From Nitzschia sp. DOCU1 (Eukaryota > Bacillariophyta > Bacillariophyceae > Bacillariales > Bacillariaceae), in the NCBI GenBank assembly GCA_951394045.1, contig OX595985.1, positions 1,984,001 through 2,048,000 of the forward strand: 64,000 bases of DNA, in the 5' to 3' direction. Positions 26,520-36,700 of the stretch are shown here, in pieces (positions within the stretch are counted from its first letter, which is position 1; every line of letters starts with the position of its first letter). Both the position numbers and the translations under genes were made by a program. The notes beneath the pieces are model-generated. The model saw nothing but the letters and a program-made list of their open reading frames with translations. It was not told the DNA's origin and searched no databases.

Positions 26520-29093
26520 ATGGACAGTAATCTTCCTGTTCCTGGCTGGAATGCACACAGGCGGCCTCAGGAGCCGCTCCGGCCGCCCAGTTATTTGATG
26601 AAGGATGTGCGCAAGTGCGAAAAAGATTTGAAAGGAAGCGTCCTGCAGGAGATCCGAGACCGGGATCAGTTCAAGGAAGCCATGGCAGAGATGGTGCTAC
26701 TGTGCACAGAAGCCATGAAGCGAACTTCTGCAAACCGCTGCTCCTCGAAACCGCTCAGTCTCGAGTACATCGCGGACAGATTGGACGTGGACGATCCGTG
26801 CTTTGGCTATATTGTTCGATCCGAAGAAGGAATGTTGCAGGGATTCATCTCGGTGACGACCTTTACGAACTGGCAGAAATCTTTCCGATGGGACTCGTTG
26901 CATGAACTGGCGTTTTACTACGATGATTCTGATTCAGAAGACGAAGACGATGTCCGACATCGGCCAAAGAAGCAACGCAGTGTGGATCGTGACGGGAGTC
27001 TTGCCCGAGAGCTCCAGCAGACTGTGCGCCTCGGGGACCCTTACAATGAAGGCATTGTTTGGCCGCACATTGCGGAAATTACTCTACTGGGAGCCCTGGG
27101 GTGTGGGCGTAAGCTGGTGGAACTCGTGATTGAGCAACTCGAGTTTCAGAAAGCAAGTGGCAGTGCGAATTATGATTACATTGCTTTGCAAGCAACGGAT
27201 AACTCAATTCCGTTTTACGAGTCGATAGGCTTTGTACGAGTGGGCGCTGTTACTCTTCAGCAGCCCGCCAAGCAAGGCGATGGAGAGGCGCAGTCAGAGC
27301 GTTCTGTGAGCCCTACTTTTAGCACCTCCAGTGCGGAAAGTACTGCCGTATGCGCCGAGCCGCTGCCGCCGACGTCCCCGGATAAACCAGAGGTTCTAGC
27401 TATGCCTTCCGATATCATCTCGAGTCCGCTGACGACCTATGAGGTCGTGCGCCCAGGAGAAACTCCTATTCAGATAGCACGTGTTAAAAAGGTGGATGTC
27501 TGGGACATTATTTTCCTGAACAAGGATATATACCCCGATATCATTCCGAGCGCAAGACTCATGAAAGGAACTATTCTGCATATTCCGGTTACTGAATCTC
27601 CTATCGAGTCGAAGAATACTTCACCTACCAAGTTTTTTGTCGCCAAGGAGAACGATACATGCCTTAAGATAGCCAAGAAGATGGCTCTGCCTTGCAAGAA
27701 ACTTGTCGAGGCAAATCGGAATCGATTGCCGGAACTCATGGCAACCTCTAGACTCAAGGCTGGAACTAGGATCAAAGTATCCAATTTGGATCAAACAGAT
27801 GACTTGTGCGATCCATATTGCCACTGGAGTTTTCCAGATGATTCAAGTGTGGATGGGGGCGAACCGAGCTACATGATGGTCTATAAGCTCGATCGCAAGA
27901 CGGCCAGGAACCCACGCCATGTCCGAAAATCACTTGCCGTTCCCATCAAACCATATTCTCCAGCGCCACTGCTCTTGCCGGCGCCGCAGCCACAAAAAAC
28001 TATCGTTCGACATCCGGATGCTCCCCAGCCACCCCCCGAGCCACCGATTGCAATTGACATTTTTAAGAACCATATCCGTCAAGTGTACCCCGATCTCAAC
28101 GACCGATCTGCAGCCAGTGAAGCCGAACTAGACGCTCGATGGAACAAACTTTCTGACACCAAGAAAGAACGCTATGGTGCCGTGGCCATCGAGGCACGCA
28201 AGCACCATAGTCGTGCCATGGAGCTATATGAAGCGGAATATCAACAGTGGGAATCCCAGTGCGAGTCTCGAAAGCCCATTGTTATGGTTGAGAAAGAAGC
28301 CAGTCTCTTCAACAAAGTTGTCAAGCTACGACAAGATGCTCCATGTGAAGGGCGTGAATATTCCTATTGGTAAGTTGCCGAAGTGCCATTTTATTGGATC
28401 CGTGTGATGCCTGCCAAGTTTTCTCACTTTCTTATCCCAATTCTTGACAGGTTTGTGTTGACCTATATTCCCGATTTGAAGTGGTGTCATCTCGCTCCCA
28501 TGTACCAAGATGGAGTGTTTGGTCCTGACCGTAAGCGTTCCAATGGACGGCCTCGATGGCGCCTTGTTGATGAAAAGTTGGGGCAGGAATTAGACTTGAG
28601 TTCGATGTATTGCATTCCTGTGCGCTCGAAGGCATTGAAGAAGACGGTCGATGCGGACAAAGAGGAGTGGGACATTATGGACGGAGTGCCTACCTCGAGT
28701 GGTAAGCCGGACCTGAATTCAAAAGACGTTCTCCATGATGCTGGAACTGCCGATCCTCCTCGTCGTACCATTCGAAAGCAACCAATACGAGCTAGGTCAG
28801 CCATCAAGCCAATGGGTGGCAAGTTGGCTGTTGTCAAGCCTATTGATACCGCCCATTTCTCGAGTGGAAACTGCCCCGAACTTCGATCTCCACTGGTGCT
28901 GTCCAGTGGATCACAGGTGTCGCCCCGTCGGCCCCATCGTTTTAGTCCATCGCGAAAGAGAACTCGCAGTACACCCCCTCGTCTGTCCCCTGGTTGGACC
29001 CCCAAGGGGAGCGAAAATGATGACATGGCGCCGGCACGAAAAGCCCGCCGTCTCAACAATGCAGGGGCACGTCGCTGTGCATTGCAACTGTAA
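26520..29093 (+). CDS. Multidomain GNAT acetyltransferase - two LysM - HMG-box protein
   Basis: Exons 26520-28369 and 28451-29093 with an 81-nt intron joined as ...YSYW-FVLTYIPDLKWCHL.... The product is ~830 residues. Residues ~30-260 look like a GNAT fold interrupted by an acidic loop, with HIAEITLLGALGCGRKLVEL in place of the acetyl-CoA loop and DNSIPFYESIGFVRVG at the end. Two LysM modules follow (YEVVRPGETPIQIARVKKVD, FFVAKENDTCLKIAKKMA). Next comes an HMG-box-like segment (IFKNHIRQVYPDL, WNKLSDTKKERYG, MELYEAEYQQW). The C-terminus is basic and Ser/Pro-rich (SPRRPHRFSPSRKRTRS). Intracellular LysM and HMG suggest a nuclear protein; catalytic activity is unproven. Confidence 0.75.
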
Positions 29094-29120
29094 GTCATAC
29101 TACAAGGTTAAGCCACACTG

Positions 29121-29345
29121 ACTTGCATGCTACAACAAAACGATGTGACAGTAGTATCGTAATAACATACTCTAGATTTTAGAAGCTCATTCTTTGGCGT
29201 GCCACACTTCCAGGAGTACAGTAATCAGCCGTTCCAATAATAGTTGTTTATCGGTTTGATTAGGTTATAAATCTACCGCGTCTGTTTCCATGTCCTCCGT
29301 CACGGCCATTCTGGGCGTAACGTCCCGATCACCCGGTTACACTTT
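29121..29345 (-). pseudogene. Decayed tandem copy of the PDCD2-like gene 3' end
   Basis: The stretch 29121-29345 aligns by eye to 29374-29575, which is the 3' UTR plus last coding residues of the PDCD2-like gene. Shared blocks include CAACAAA..., AACATACTCTA (29163 and 29414), CCATGTCCTCC (29288 and 29509), GGGCGTAA (29313 and 29534) and CGATCACC (29326 and 29547). Substitutions and indels mean it no longer encodes the protein. It fills most of the gap between the LysM/HMG gene and the PDCD2-like stop codon. Confidence 0.65.
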
Positions 29346-29473
29346 GGGCCTTTGTCAACGTCGTCTTGAATCGACATGGCACAACAAAGAACATGAAACT
29401 GTAGTTGCACCGTAACATACTCTACTAGAATGATAGAAACTCTTTCTTTGGCATTCATCACTTGTTTCACTAA

Positions 29474-30673
29474 TCAATTTTGATAGGGCTCGAAGTCTGC
29501 GTCGTCTTCCATGTCCTCCACGACCGCCATGGTGGGCGTAAAGTCTCGATCACCAGGATCCACTCCAGGTTTTTCATCGACGCTTTCCTGGATCACCAAA
29601 GCTCCACTAGCCGAGTCGCAAGCTGGGTTTGGGCAGGTAAAGACTGCCACCGAGCCCCAGTTCACTCCGTTCGAAAGCAAGTCGTTGATCTTGACACCCT
29701 CGCCTTCCGAAGTCGTTCCTGACATGGCAAATTGGTCTACTTGTAGAATGTGCAGCAACGATGGGAGCAACTGCATTTCAAACACGCATTTTGTTCCGCA
29801 AGAGGCACAGGTGGGGTAGTTCCATAGCACCTTGCCCTTTTTCGAACTTGGAATGGACCACAATGGCATACCACCCTTGGCATAACGAACCACTTGTCGA
29901 GGAACGCGGCGCAGACGATCTTGAAATCCCAACAGCAAGCGCTCGTCTTCGTTAAGGCGTTCGTCCTCTTCTGCAATATCGCCACCCAAGTCGGTGCCCT
30001 TGAGGGACGCCAGAATCGCCTCGTCTTCTTCTTCAGCCATGTACCGTGCCAGCATGTTTCGAATCTTGTCGTCACTAGCCGATAAACCAACATCGTCCTC
30101 TTCCACCACTTGATTTAGGGCAGGGGGCTCAATTTGTTTCGTAAGTAGATAGCATGGAAACGATGCTTTGTCAGAAGGCCCAGAATCGCTGTTCGACGGC
30201 GCTTCCTTACTTGGCGCGGACTTTTCGGATTGCTTTGGAAGAGCGCCATTTTTCAAATTCTTTTCCATCGCAGCCATTGCTTCTTCTAGATTGGCCATAT
30301 TTTGGGCACCATCGTCAGCGCCAACGCCCCAGTCATTGTCGTCGTCGTCATCATCCTCGTCGGCATCATCAGAATACCAGGACGACTTGACCGGCGCGAC
30401 AGGTACGGCGGGCTTTTCGACGGCCACAACCGGCGTTTCCACCGTGTGGCATGACATGACGCCCCCGTCCCCCGACGTAAAGCCGTCGACGAACTGTAGT
30501 TTCTCAAAGCAACTTGCTTTTGGACAGCAGAAGACAAAGATCGTACGGTCGACCTTCGATCCTTCCGTTGTTGACACCTTAGGTAGTCGAAGCTGGACCA
30601 AGAGTGGCATCGGTTCTTGGCACGCACCACACAATGGCGATTCTCGTCGAAATGCTTCTCCGCCGATATGGGA
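29474..30673 (-). CDS. PDCD2/Tsr4-like protein, 5' end unresolved
   Basis: The open frame runs from 30805 to 29474. Family similarity starts near 30673 (SHIGGEAF). Zinc-binding pattern: CGACQEPMPLLVQLRLP then CCPKASC in the N-terminal half. The C-terminal domain has YAKGGMPLWS, CASCGTKCVFEMQLLPSLLH, NWGSVAVFTCPNPAC and the end DADFEPYQN. PDCD2 and Tsr4 chaperone ribosomal protein uS5 (Rps2) in the cytosol during 40S assembly. An acidic linker (DDADEDDDDDDND) and a long central region separate the halves. No in-frame ATG precedes the zinc motif (the first Met is inside it), and the upstream part overlaps GT31 coding sequence in another frame. The usual ~40 N-terminal residues are missing. Confidence 0.75.
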   Translation of the reverse strand, partial: SHIGGEAFRRESPLCGACQEPMPLLVQLRLPKVSTTEGSKVDRTIFVFCCPKASCFEKLQFVDGFTSGDGGVMSCHTVETPVVAVEKPAVPVAPVKSSWYSDDADEDDDDDDNDWGVGADDGAQNMANLEEAMAAMEKNLKNGALPKQSEKSAPSKEAPSNSDSGPSDKASFPCYLLTKQIEPPALNQVVEEDDVGLSASDDKIRNMLARYMAEEEDEAILASLKGTDLGGDIAEEDERLNEDERLLLGFQDRLRRVPRQVVRYAKGGMPLWSIPSSKKGKVLWNYPTCASCGTKCVFEMQLLPSLLHILQVDQFAMSGTTSEGEGVKINDLLSNGVNWGSVAVFTCPNPACDSASGALVIQESVDEKPGVDPGDRDFTPTMAVVEDMEDDADFEPYQN

Positions 30674-32088
30674 TTCGACAGTATCCGTGTTGGAACGGCG
30701 GGATGAATCCGTTTCATATGTCGCACCGTTTTGAGCTGGTGAAAGCTGACGGACTGGGAACTGGTCAAATTGAATCCGGTTCGAAATCCATAGTGCTGTC
30801 CCCAAAACTCATACAGTCGACTCATAAAGCCAGAATCACCTTGTTTGGTACAAACATCGTGCGGATCCAATCCATGAAAGCGTTGCGCCCCAGTGGCATC
30901 GACACTGTGATTGCCGACAATACCAGCCACGGTTTTCAAGCATTGTCCCAATATCCGGTCTTCGGAAGACGTCTCGAGTGTTGCTTGGCACACGGGAAAG
31001 ACGTCCCGTACCAATATCTCCAATGTCTTGCGATTCAATACATATCCTGGACCACCACCACAAAAGTAGCTCCCTTGACTGCCGTATGGGACCCAATGAC
31101 CCAAATACAACGGCTGCTCCCATGCGGCGTCACCCAACCATTGCAGAGTACGTCGCAAGTTTTCTACAATCACGTAGGTATCATCTCCTGACAAAAAGAA
31201 AAAGTCATATTCCTGCAAATAATGGTCATGCATGTAGGACAAGATAGATCTCGTCTTTTGCCACATGTTTTCGTACGTTTCTGGCCCCAAATGCGGCAAG
31301 TCGATCGAACCCATACCCTCCACCGAAAACCGAGAATCATCATCATCATCATCGCCATCATCTAGTAGTTCTCCAACCATCACGGTTTCAGTGGATGCGG
31401 CAAAGAACCCGTCACATTTCCAACCCCACGTGTCGGCAATACCAGTCACCATCTCTCTGTGTTTATCGTAGGTATAAACGGCACAGAGAATTCGGGGCGT
31501 CTTGGTGGATGCAGCCTGTACCTTGGGCAGAAGATAAGTTTGATTCATCAAACTATCATTCTCCAATAATACAGGATCACTTCCATTCACTTGCACTTTT
31601 TGGGTCAATAATCTCCACCCCGCTTTGCGTTCCTTTCCTTCTCGTGGTAGGGCTTGACATGCCATTTGGAATTCTCTGTCGTCTCGAAAATAGAGGTGCG
31701 ACTCCAGGCTACAATGACCCGACGAACATGTGGAATTTTGTCGCTTTTGAAGATGGTGATAACGAGCCATTACAAAGCGACGCACCATGGTAACATCGGC
31801 AATGTAACCCCACGAGCCGTTGGCATATCTTGCGCCTGCATGAGGGTGAGGTCTGGAGGGTTCTGTCTGGTCATTGGCGGAATAGGAGATGAAAAGATCA
31901 CTCAATGCATTTCGTGACGAAGAATTTCCTGTCCATGTGCTAGTCTCGTTTGTGAAGTGCGGGACATCTTGTATGTCATCCAAACCGGAAACACGGGGGA
32001 CTGAAACGGCGGAAAAATGAATAGAAAGGGCCGACAACATAACTGCCACAACAACAACCCACCAAATCCCGCTGACTCGAGACCTCAT
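30286..32088 (-). CDS. GT31 glycosyltransferase, core-1 beta-1,3-galactosyltransferase (T-synthase)-like
   Basis: ORF from ATG 32088. A signal-anchor helix lies near residues 8-30 (IWWVVVVAVMLSALSIHF), typical of Golgi type II enzymes, followed by a stem with several N-x-S/T sites. The catalytic region begins RILCAVYTYDKHREMVTGIA and includes DGFFAAST, the metal-binding FLSGDDTYVIVENLR, GHWVPYGSQGSYFCGGGPGY, EDRILGQCL and HGLDPHDV...SVSFHQLK, as in C1GALT1. These enzymes add galactose to GalNAc or related acceptors. Family similarity ends near 30735. The remaining ~150 codons (to 30286) overlap the PDCD2-like gene in another frame and are low-complexity. The true C-terminus is therefore uncertain. 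Confidence 0.8.
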   Translation of the reverse strand: MRSRVSGIWWVVVVAVMLSALSIHFSAVSVPRVSGLDDIQDVPHFTNETSTWTGNSSSRNALSDLFISYSANDQTEPSRPHPHAGARYANGSWGYIADVTMVRRFVMARYHHLQKRQNSTCSSGHCSLESHLYFRDDREFQMACQALPREGKERKAGWRLLTQKVQVNGSDPVLLENDSLMNQTYLLPKVQAASTKTPRILCAVYTYDKHREMVTGIADTWGWKCDGFFAASTETVMVGELLDDGDDDDDDSRFSVEGMGSIDLPHLGPETYENMWQKTRSILSYMHDHYLQEYDFFFLSGDDTYVIVENLRRTLQWLGDAAWEQPLYLGHWVPYGSQGSYFCGGGPGYVLNRKTLEILVRDVFPVCQATLETSSEDRILGQCLKTVAGIVGNHSVDATGAQRFHGLDPHDVCTKQGDSGFMSRLYEFWGQHYGFRTGFNLTSSQSVSFHQLKTVRHMKRIHPAVPTRILSNPISAEKHFDENRHCVVRAKNRCHSWSSFDYLRCQQRKDRRSTVRSLSSAVQKQVALRNYSSSTALRRGTGASCHATRWKRRLWPSKSPPYLSRRSSRPGILMMPTRMMTTTTMTGALALTMVPKIWPI

Positions 32089-33438
32089 GTTCTAGTCAAC
32101 TTATTGACCCATTCTTTCTTAAACAGTATGGAAGACTGGCTTCGTTAGTTTGTATCATGTGAGAAATGATCGAGAAATGGGTGTTTGGTTGATAATGGTG
32201 TGACCGTCATGGTCATCCTTATTATTTGTGGCTTTAAATCGTTTGAAGATAGTCGAAGTGGTCAACATTGGAATCGAAGAAGTCGTCGACACAACTATGT
32301 AAATGCAACGAGCGACGACGAAAAGCAGCGGAGTCAACTGGACTCGCTCTGCTACTAGAGCAATGTAACTACCAGGTACATATCATCAATCTCATTTGCA
32401 ACGAGTGATGGACTGCCCCCAGCCTTTGGTAGCCCAGGTCTGGCAGCTGACCCGAGTAGGGGGGGGGGGGGGGGGGCTGCTGCTGGTGGCTGGCAGCACG
32501 AGCAGTTGCTTAACGTTTTGCAATATGGGTCATCCCGAGCTCTTTTTCTGGCAAACACAACTAGATGGCAACCACGTGCTGGCATCTATCGACGACCACC
32601 ACAAATATGCGAGGAGTGGACGAGCGCAAACCCACTTGGCGCCGTACTATCGCTCCTTTCTCTTCTTTGGCATTATGAACGCGTGTTTCACATTTAATTG
32701 TTTATAGCAGAGCATTCTTATTTGCAATTGGTCTGCTATCAAGTGACACCAGAAATAGCAAATCGATAGGTTCAGTGAGAAGCAAAGGACGTCCCACGGG
32801 AATTGAGGGGCTCGCCGCGCGGCATTTGCGACACACATTCATTTCCTGTTTAGAAGGGAGGTGGCCCAAGTAAGCGTCTGTTCATCTGCCAGCAAATTTT
32901 GACTATTACGCCTTTTAAATTTAAGTGTCACGAAATTTCGTGCTAGCAGGAGCAAGGACGAACGTTCCACAAACCTCGGAGAAAAATTGGATTGTGAGTT
33001 TCCAACCGGGGCGACGGTGGCAAAGACTCAAATCGTAAGTAAAGCCAAGTCGTGCACATATGGAGATATATGCCTAGCATGCCGACAACATGGCAGACTT
33101 TGCTCGTGCTTACGGGTAAATGCAGTGGTCACATGAATTCCAGAATAGAGGCTTCGCAGGCTTCGGCATCTTTTTTTCAATGAATGAAACCAAAGATGAT
33201 GGGAAAGGGACGAAATTTCCGCAACATACTTCCCACCATCTCCAAAAAAGGTGCATCTACTTCTCCTCGCTGCCTAACGTACCGACGTTTCTACTCCCAA
33301 CACTGTATCCCGGAACTGCTGGCTGCTCCTCCACGGTTCCAAACATATCCTTTCCCTCCATCGGATCACAATTTCCCGCGCCCAATTCGCCTCATAACTT
33401 TGACTAGCAGACTGTTGCAAACCAAAACAAAAAACACC
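32089..33438. other. Long intergenic region with poly-G tract
   Basis: 1350 nt between the GT31 gene and the type I membrane protein. Contains an 18-nt G run (32459-32476) and short ORFs without ATG or domain. Presumably promoters of both divergent genes plus spacer. Confidence 0.55.
32459..32476. repeat. Poly(G) tract, 18 nt
   Basis: Eighteen consecutive G on the plus strand, preceded by CCCGAGTA. The length is likely variable between reads or alleles. Confidence 0.9.
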
Positions 33439-34571
33439 ATGAAATTTCACATTGCTTTATTTGCCTTGTTCGTCCTAACGTTATCCCATGCAACGTTAGG
33501 ACAGAAAGATGAAGACCTTGAATTGGAGTTCGGACGAAAGGCATCGCAGAGAGCGAAAGGACGCAAGCTCGATGAAATGGAAGCGTAAGCCCAACGACCT
33601 CAGATACTGACTCCGATGTCAGAATCCTTTCTAACACCGTTCTTTCTTGCAGCGTCCTTCGTGAACTCTTGGACCATGAAGCGGTTCTTTCCATGTCCAT
33701 GAGTATGTCCATGGATACTATGCATCCTCCTACTCCACCCCCATCAATGGGAGTCTCGCCTACCCCCACACCAAATCTGACTTCGCCGGCACCCCAGGGC
33801 CCGATTCCTGATGAAGGCTTTGTTGCCAGGGGTGGGTGCGATGGGCAAGTTGAAACTGTTGTCAGTCTCGGACTCGAAGTTGACACCGCCGTAGGGAAGT
33901 CTACTTTTACAACAGAAATCACTCGAGCTTTGAAGGAAGCTCTTAAAGTGGATTACTCATTTTGCGACTCTCTACGACGTCGTGACTTGGAACAAGCGTC
34001 TATGCCGATTGGAGATGTGTCTATTGTGGAAGAAGCTGGTAAGACAACATTGGAGATAAGTTTGAACGATGCTTTCCTATCCTCAACTTACCTGCCTCTC
34101 TGCTTTGTAGGTTCTTGCATTGCTCAATCGACCACGGCAGACAAATGCCACTATGCTCAAGCTGTTATTTCAGTCTTCGGGGGAGAGGGCCAGGATATCC
34201 AAAGTATTATCAAGGCATCCGTGGAAACCATCTTGAATGATGATAAGGCTTTTGACGATCAACTTTTGCTGGACGGTATCGTGGACGTTCGCTTGAGAGA
34301 TGAAACTCCAGAGAACCGAGCTGAACTGACCCCCAATGTAGCGAGCCCACCCTCTGGAAGCCCTGCGACGGCTGCAGTGGTAACAGTTGCAGCCGCAGGC
34401 GCGATTGTTCTTGCCGCGTTGGCCTTGCGACGATCTCGAAGAAAGGGCGGATATGATAATTTGGACGAGGATAAAGCTGGATCAGTTGGTAGTACTGATG
34501 GCGGGCATAGCCATACCGACACTTTGGCGGCAACAATGGGTGGTGAGAGCACGACGGCTGCGGCGATCTGA
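33439..34571 (+). CDS. Secreted/type I membrane protein with RXL motif and Met-Ser repeat
   Basis: ATG 33439 begins a clear signal peptide (MKFHIALFALFVLTLSHATLG). Exon 1 ends at 33584; a 68-nt intron follows; exon 2 starts at 33653. A second consensus intron (34039-34110, GTAAG...TTTGTAG, 72 nt) contains no stop and is a multiple of three, so isoforms with or without 24 residues are possible. Just after the signal peptide comes a basic stretch ending GRKL|DEMEA, which fits the RXL cleavage motif described for diatom biosilica proteins. Then MSMSMSMD, a Pro-rich linker, a ~150-residue region with several Cys, and near the C-terminus one membrane helix (VVTVAAAGAIVLAALAL) with a cytoplasmic tail. 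A cell-wall or vesicle role is a guess. Confidence 0.65.
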
Positions 34572-34632
34572 TGGGATTGTCTGTAGAAAATAACTCTGGA
34601 TGTAGTATGCACCATTTGGCGCTGTATAATCT

Positions 34633-36288
34633 TCAGAAAAACGTTCGAATGACTGTTACGACAGCGCCACACAGACCCAGTAGTCCCCCAACCCACATCA
34701 TGGCTTCACTCTCTCGCACTTCCCAGTTGGTCCTGTATGTTCTTAGACATGTGCAATTCAACACGAGGCTCTGGAACATGAGCGGAGGGAAAATATAGAT
34801 GATAGCAGAAGAGAGCGTCGCGCCTCCAAAACTCAAGACAAAGGTCAAATCATTGACAAAGATCGCCAGCAATGTGATGGTTGTCAACAATAGTATCGTC
34901 GTCAAACGGCGCTTGGTACCCGAAGCCGACGTCTGCCCCAATAGATCCCAGAGCCCATCACGCCCCCCTTGAAACAAAAGTGGATACGCAAAGATGACTG
35001 ATAATGCCACTCCAAATCTTGAAAGCGTCGCAAGCGGGTCGCGATACGAGTAGTTATCCAAAATGAATCCCGCACAATTCTCTCCAAAGGTCAAGAATCC
35101 CAAGGAGCTCATGCACACGTATGTAATGGCGGCGGTAATAAAGCTAGCATTGATCACAATGTTGAATTTCCCAGTCGTGTGGTCTTTCAATTCAAAGTAA
35201 TACTTGGGTGCTGGATGTTCATTGCAACAAGAATCAAAGGTAAGGACAGCATCGCCCGGCTCAAATCCCCAAACCGCCTTGGCAATCCTTACCATTGTAA
35301 TGCGCCACATATCCCGTCGACAAAATGCTTACTAAAATCAACGAGCGCGGAGAAAAGAAAGCCATGGCTCCCCTATTTCCAAAGGATGGCAAATGCCCAG
35401 GAAGGATGTCCTGGATTGAATGCGAGGGCGCACCTGTGAGTACTCAAACATACCTTGGCACACTGCCCAACTTTCAAGAACCCTCACACTATAAAATCTT
35501 CCTCCATCCACATACGTCCCATCCAGAAAACGTTTCAACATGGTAACTGCCGTCATGAGAGTGCCAAGTTGACCAATAATGCTGAAAAATGCCAAGGACG
35601 ACAATCGCTCCAATAGGCACAGCGGCAACAGCACCAACACTGTGATTCCCACGAGCGTTTCACTTTTGGTCATGTCCTGTGCTCCCAAGGTTTTGAGCAA
35701 CGGCTGACAAGTGGACGCAATTACAATACTAAAGGACCAACACCCCAAAATGGCCTTGCCCGTTACCACCAACCCAACCCACCTATTGTATTTGGTTCCA
35801 AAACGTCGTCCCATGGTTCGATCCCAAGCTTCTTGATACGTTTTGGATTTGGTCACCGCACAGACTCGTCCCAACAATGAAAACGAATATGCATTCAAAA
35901 TTCCCATGACAAAAATGACGCCAATGGCAGGAAGGACCGCCGAAGGATGATTTCCAAAGGCGGCAATTCCAGAAGGCAAGGAGAGGCCACCACTGCCGAC
36001 AATATTCTTGACCAAATTGAGAATTTCATTGGTGATGGTGGCTGTACCCGTACCCCAGGCTTCGGATTCAAACAAACATTTGGGAGAAAATTTGGCATGT
36101 GAGTCTTCCAACAGTTGATGCGTGGCTTGGCTTTCCTCCTCTGGCGCAATGACGACAGACGAAGTCGTGTGGGGTGGGGTAGTCGCCGTTCCAGAATCAG
36201 GATGCTTCTCGTCATTGTTGTCGTCAAAAGCGCCATAGGTCACCAACGACGCCTTTTCTTCCCGATTGGAGAATGGCAAGGAGCTCAT
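34633..36288 (-). CDS. AAAP-family amino acid transporter
   Basis: Three exons: complement 36288-35490, 35433-35293 and 35210-34633, with 56- and 82-nt introns. The splices rebuild GGRFY-S-APSHSIQDILPG and ...STGYVAHYN-APKYYFELKD, the expected transition in this family. Product 505 residues. The N-terminal ~85 residues are polar (cytosolic). The transporter core starts at ILNLVKNIVGSGGLSLPSGI, the signature first helix of SLC36/SLC38/AVT-type amino acid/auxin permeases, and about ten to eleven membrane helices follow. These carry neutral amino acids with H+ across plasma or vacuolar membranes. Start ATG 36288 (MSSLPF) is preferred over 36342. Confidence 0.85.
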
Positions 36289-36700
36289 GGCGATGATCTG
36301 CCTATCTCGTGCAAGAAAAGAACATCTGGACAACAATAGCAATCATCGACAACTGTAGCAAGCAGAAGCTGCGATCTTTCTTGCTTCCGAATATCCATCC
36401 TGCCCGCGCTTGGCATTATTTCGCGCCCAAAATGACTAGTGGGACCTGAACTTCGTTGACCCCCCAAGTGAAAAGGGGGCAGTCTCCCCAAAAAAATGCT
36501 TCCGTTGATTTTGACTTTTCGTGGCAAAAACCACGATCCCGACTTTACGTGTGGTCATCATCGGAGGTCATCGGCGGCAACGCGACACTTGATGGACGCT
36601 GCCGCATTCACTTGCATCCTTTGTTTGACTCGTCTTGTAGGTTAACAGTATCGTTGCAAGTCTCAGCGTATCATCGCATTTTGAATAATACTATCGAGCA
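36289..36700. other. Divergent intergenic region
   Basis: 412 nt between the 5' ends of the amino acid transporter (minus) and the ArfGAP gene (plus); likely shared promoter region. No other feature seen. Confidence 0.5.

Noticed and set aside
32396..32707. 103-codon ORF spanning the poly-G tract
   Set aside because: Starts with TTG, crosses an unstable homopolymer and has no recognisable features.
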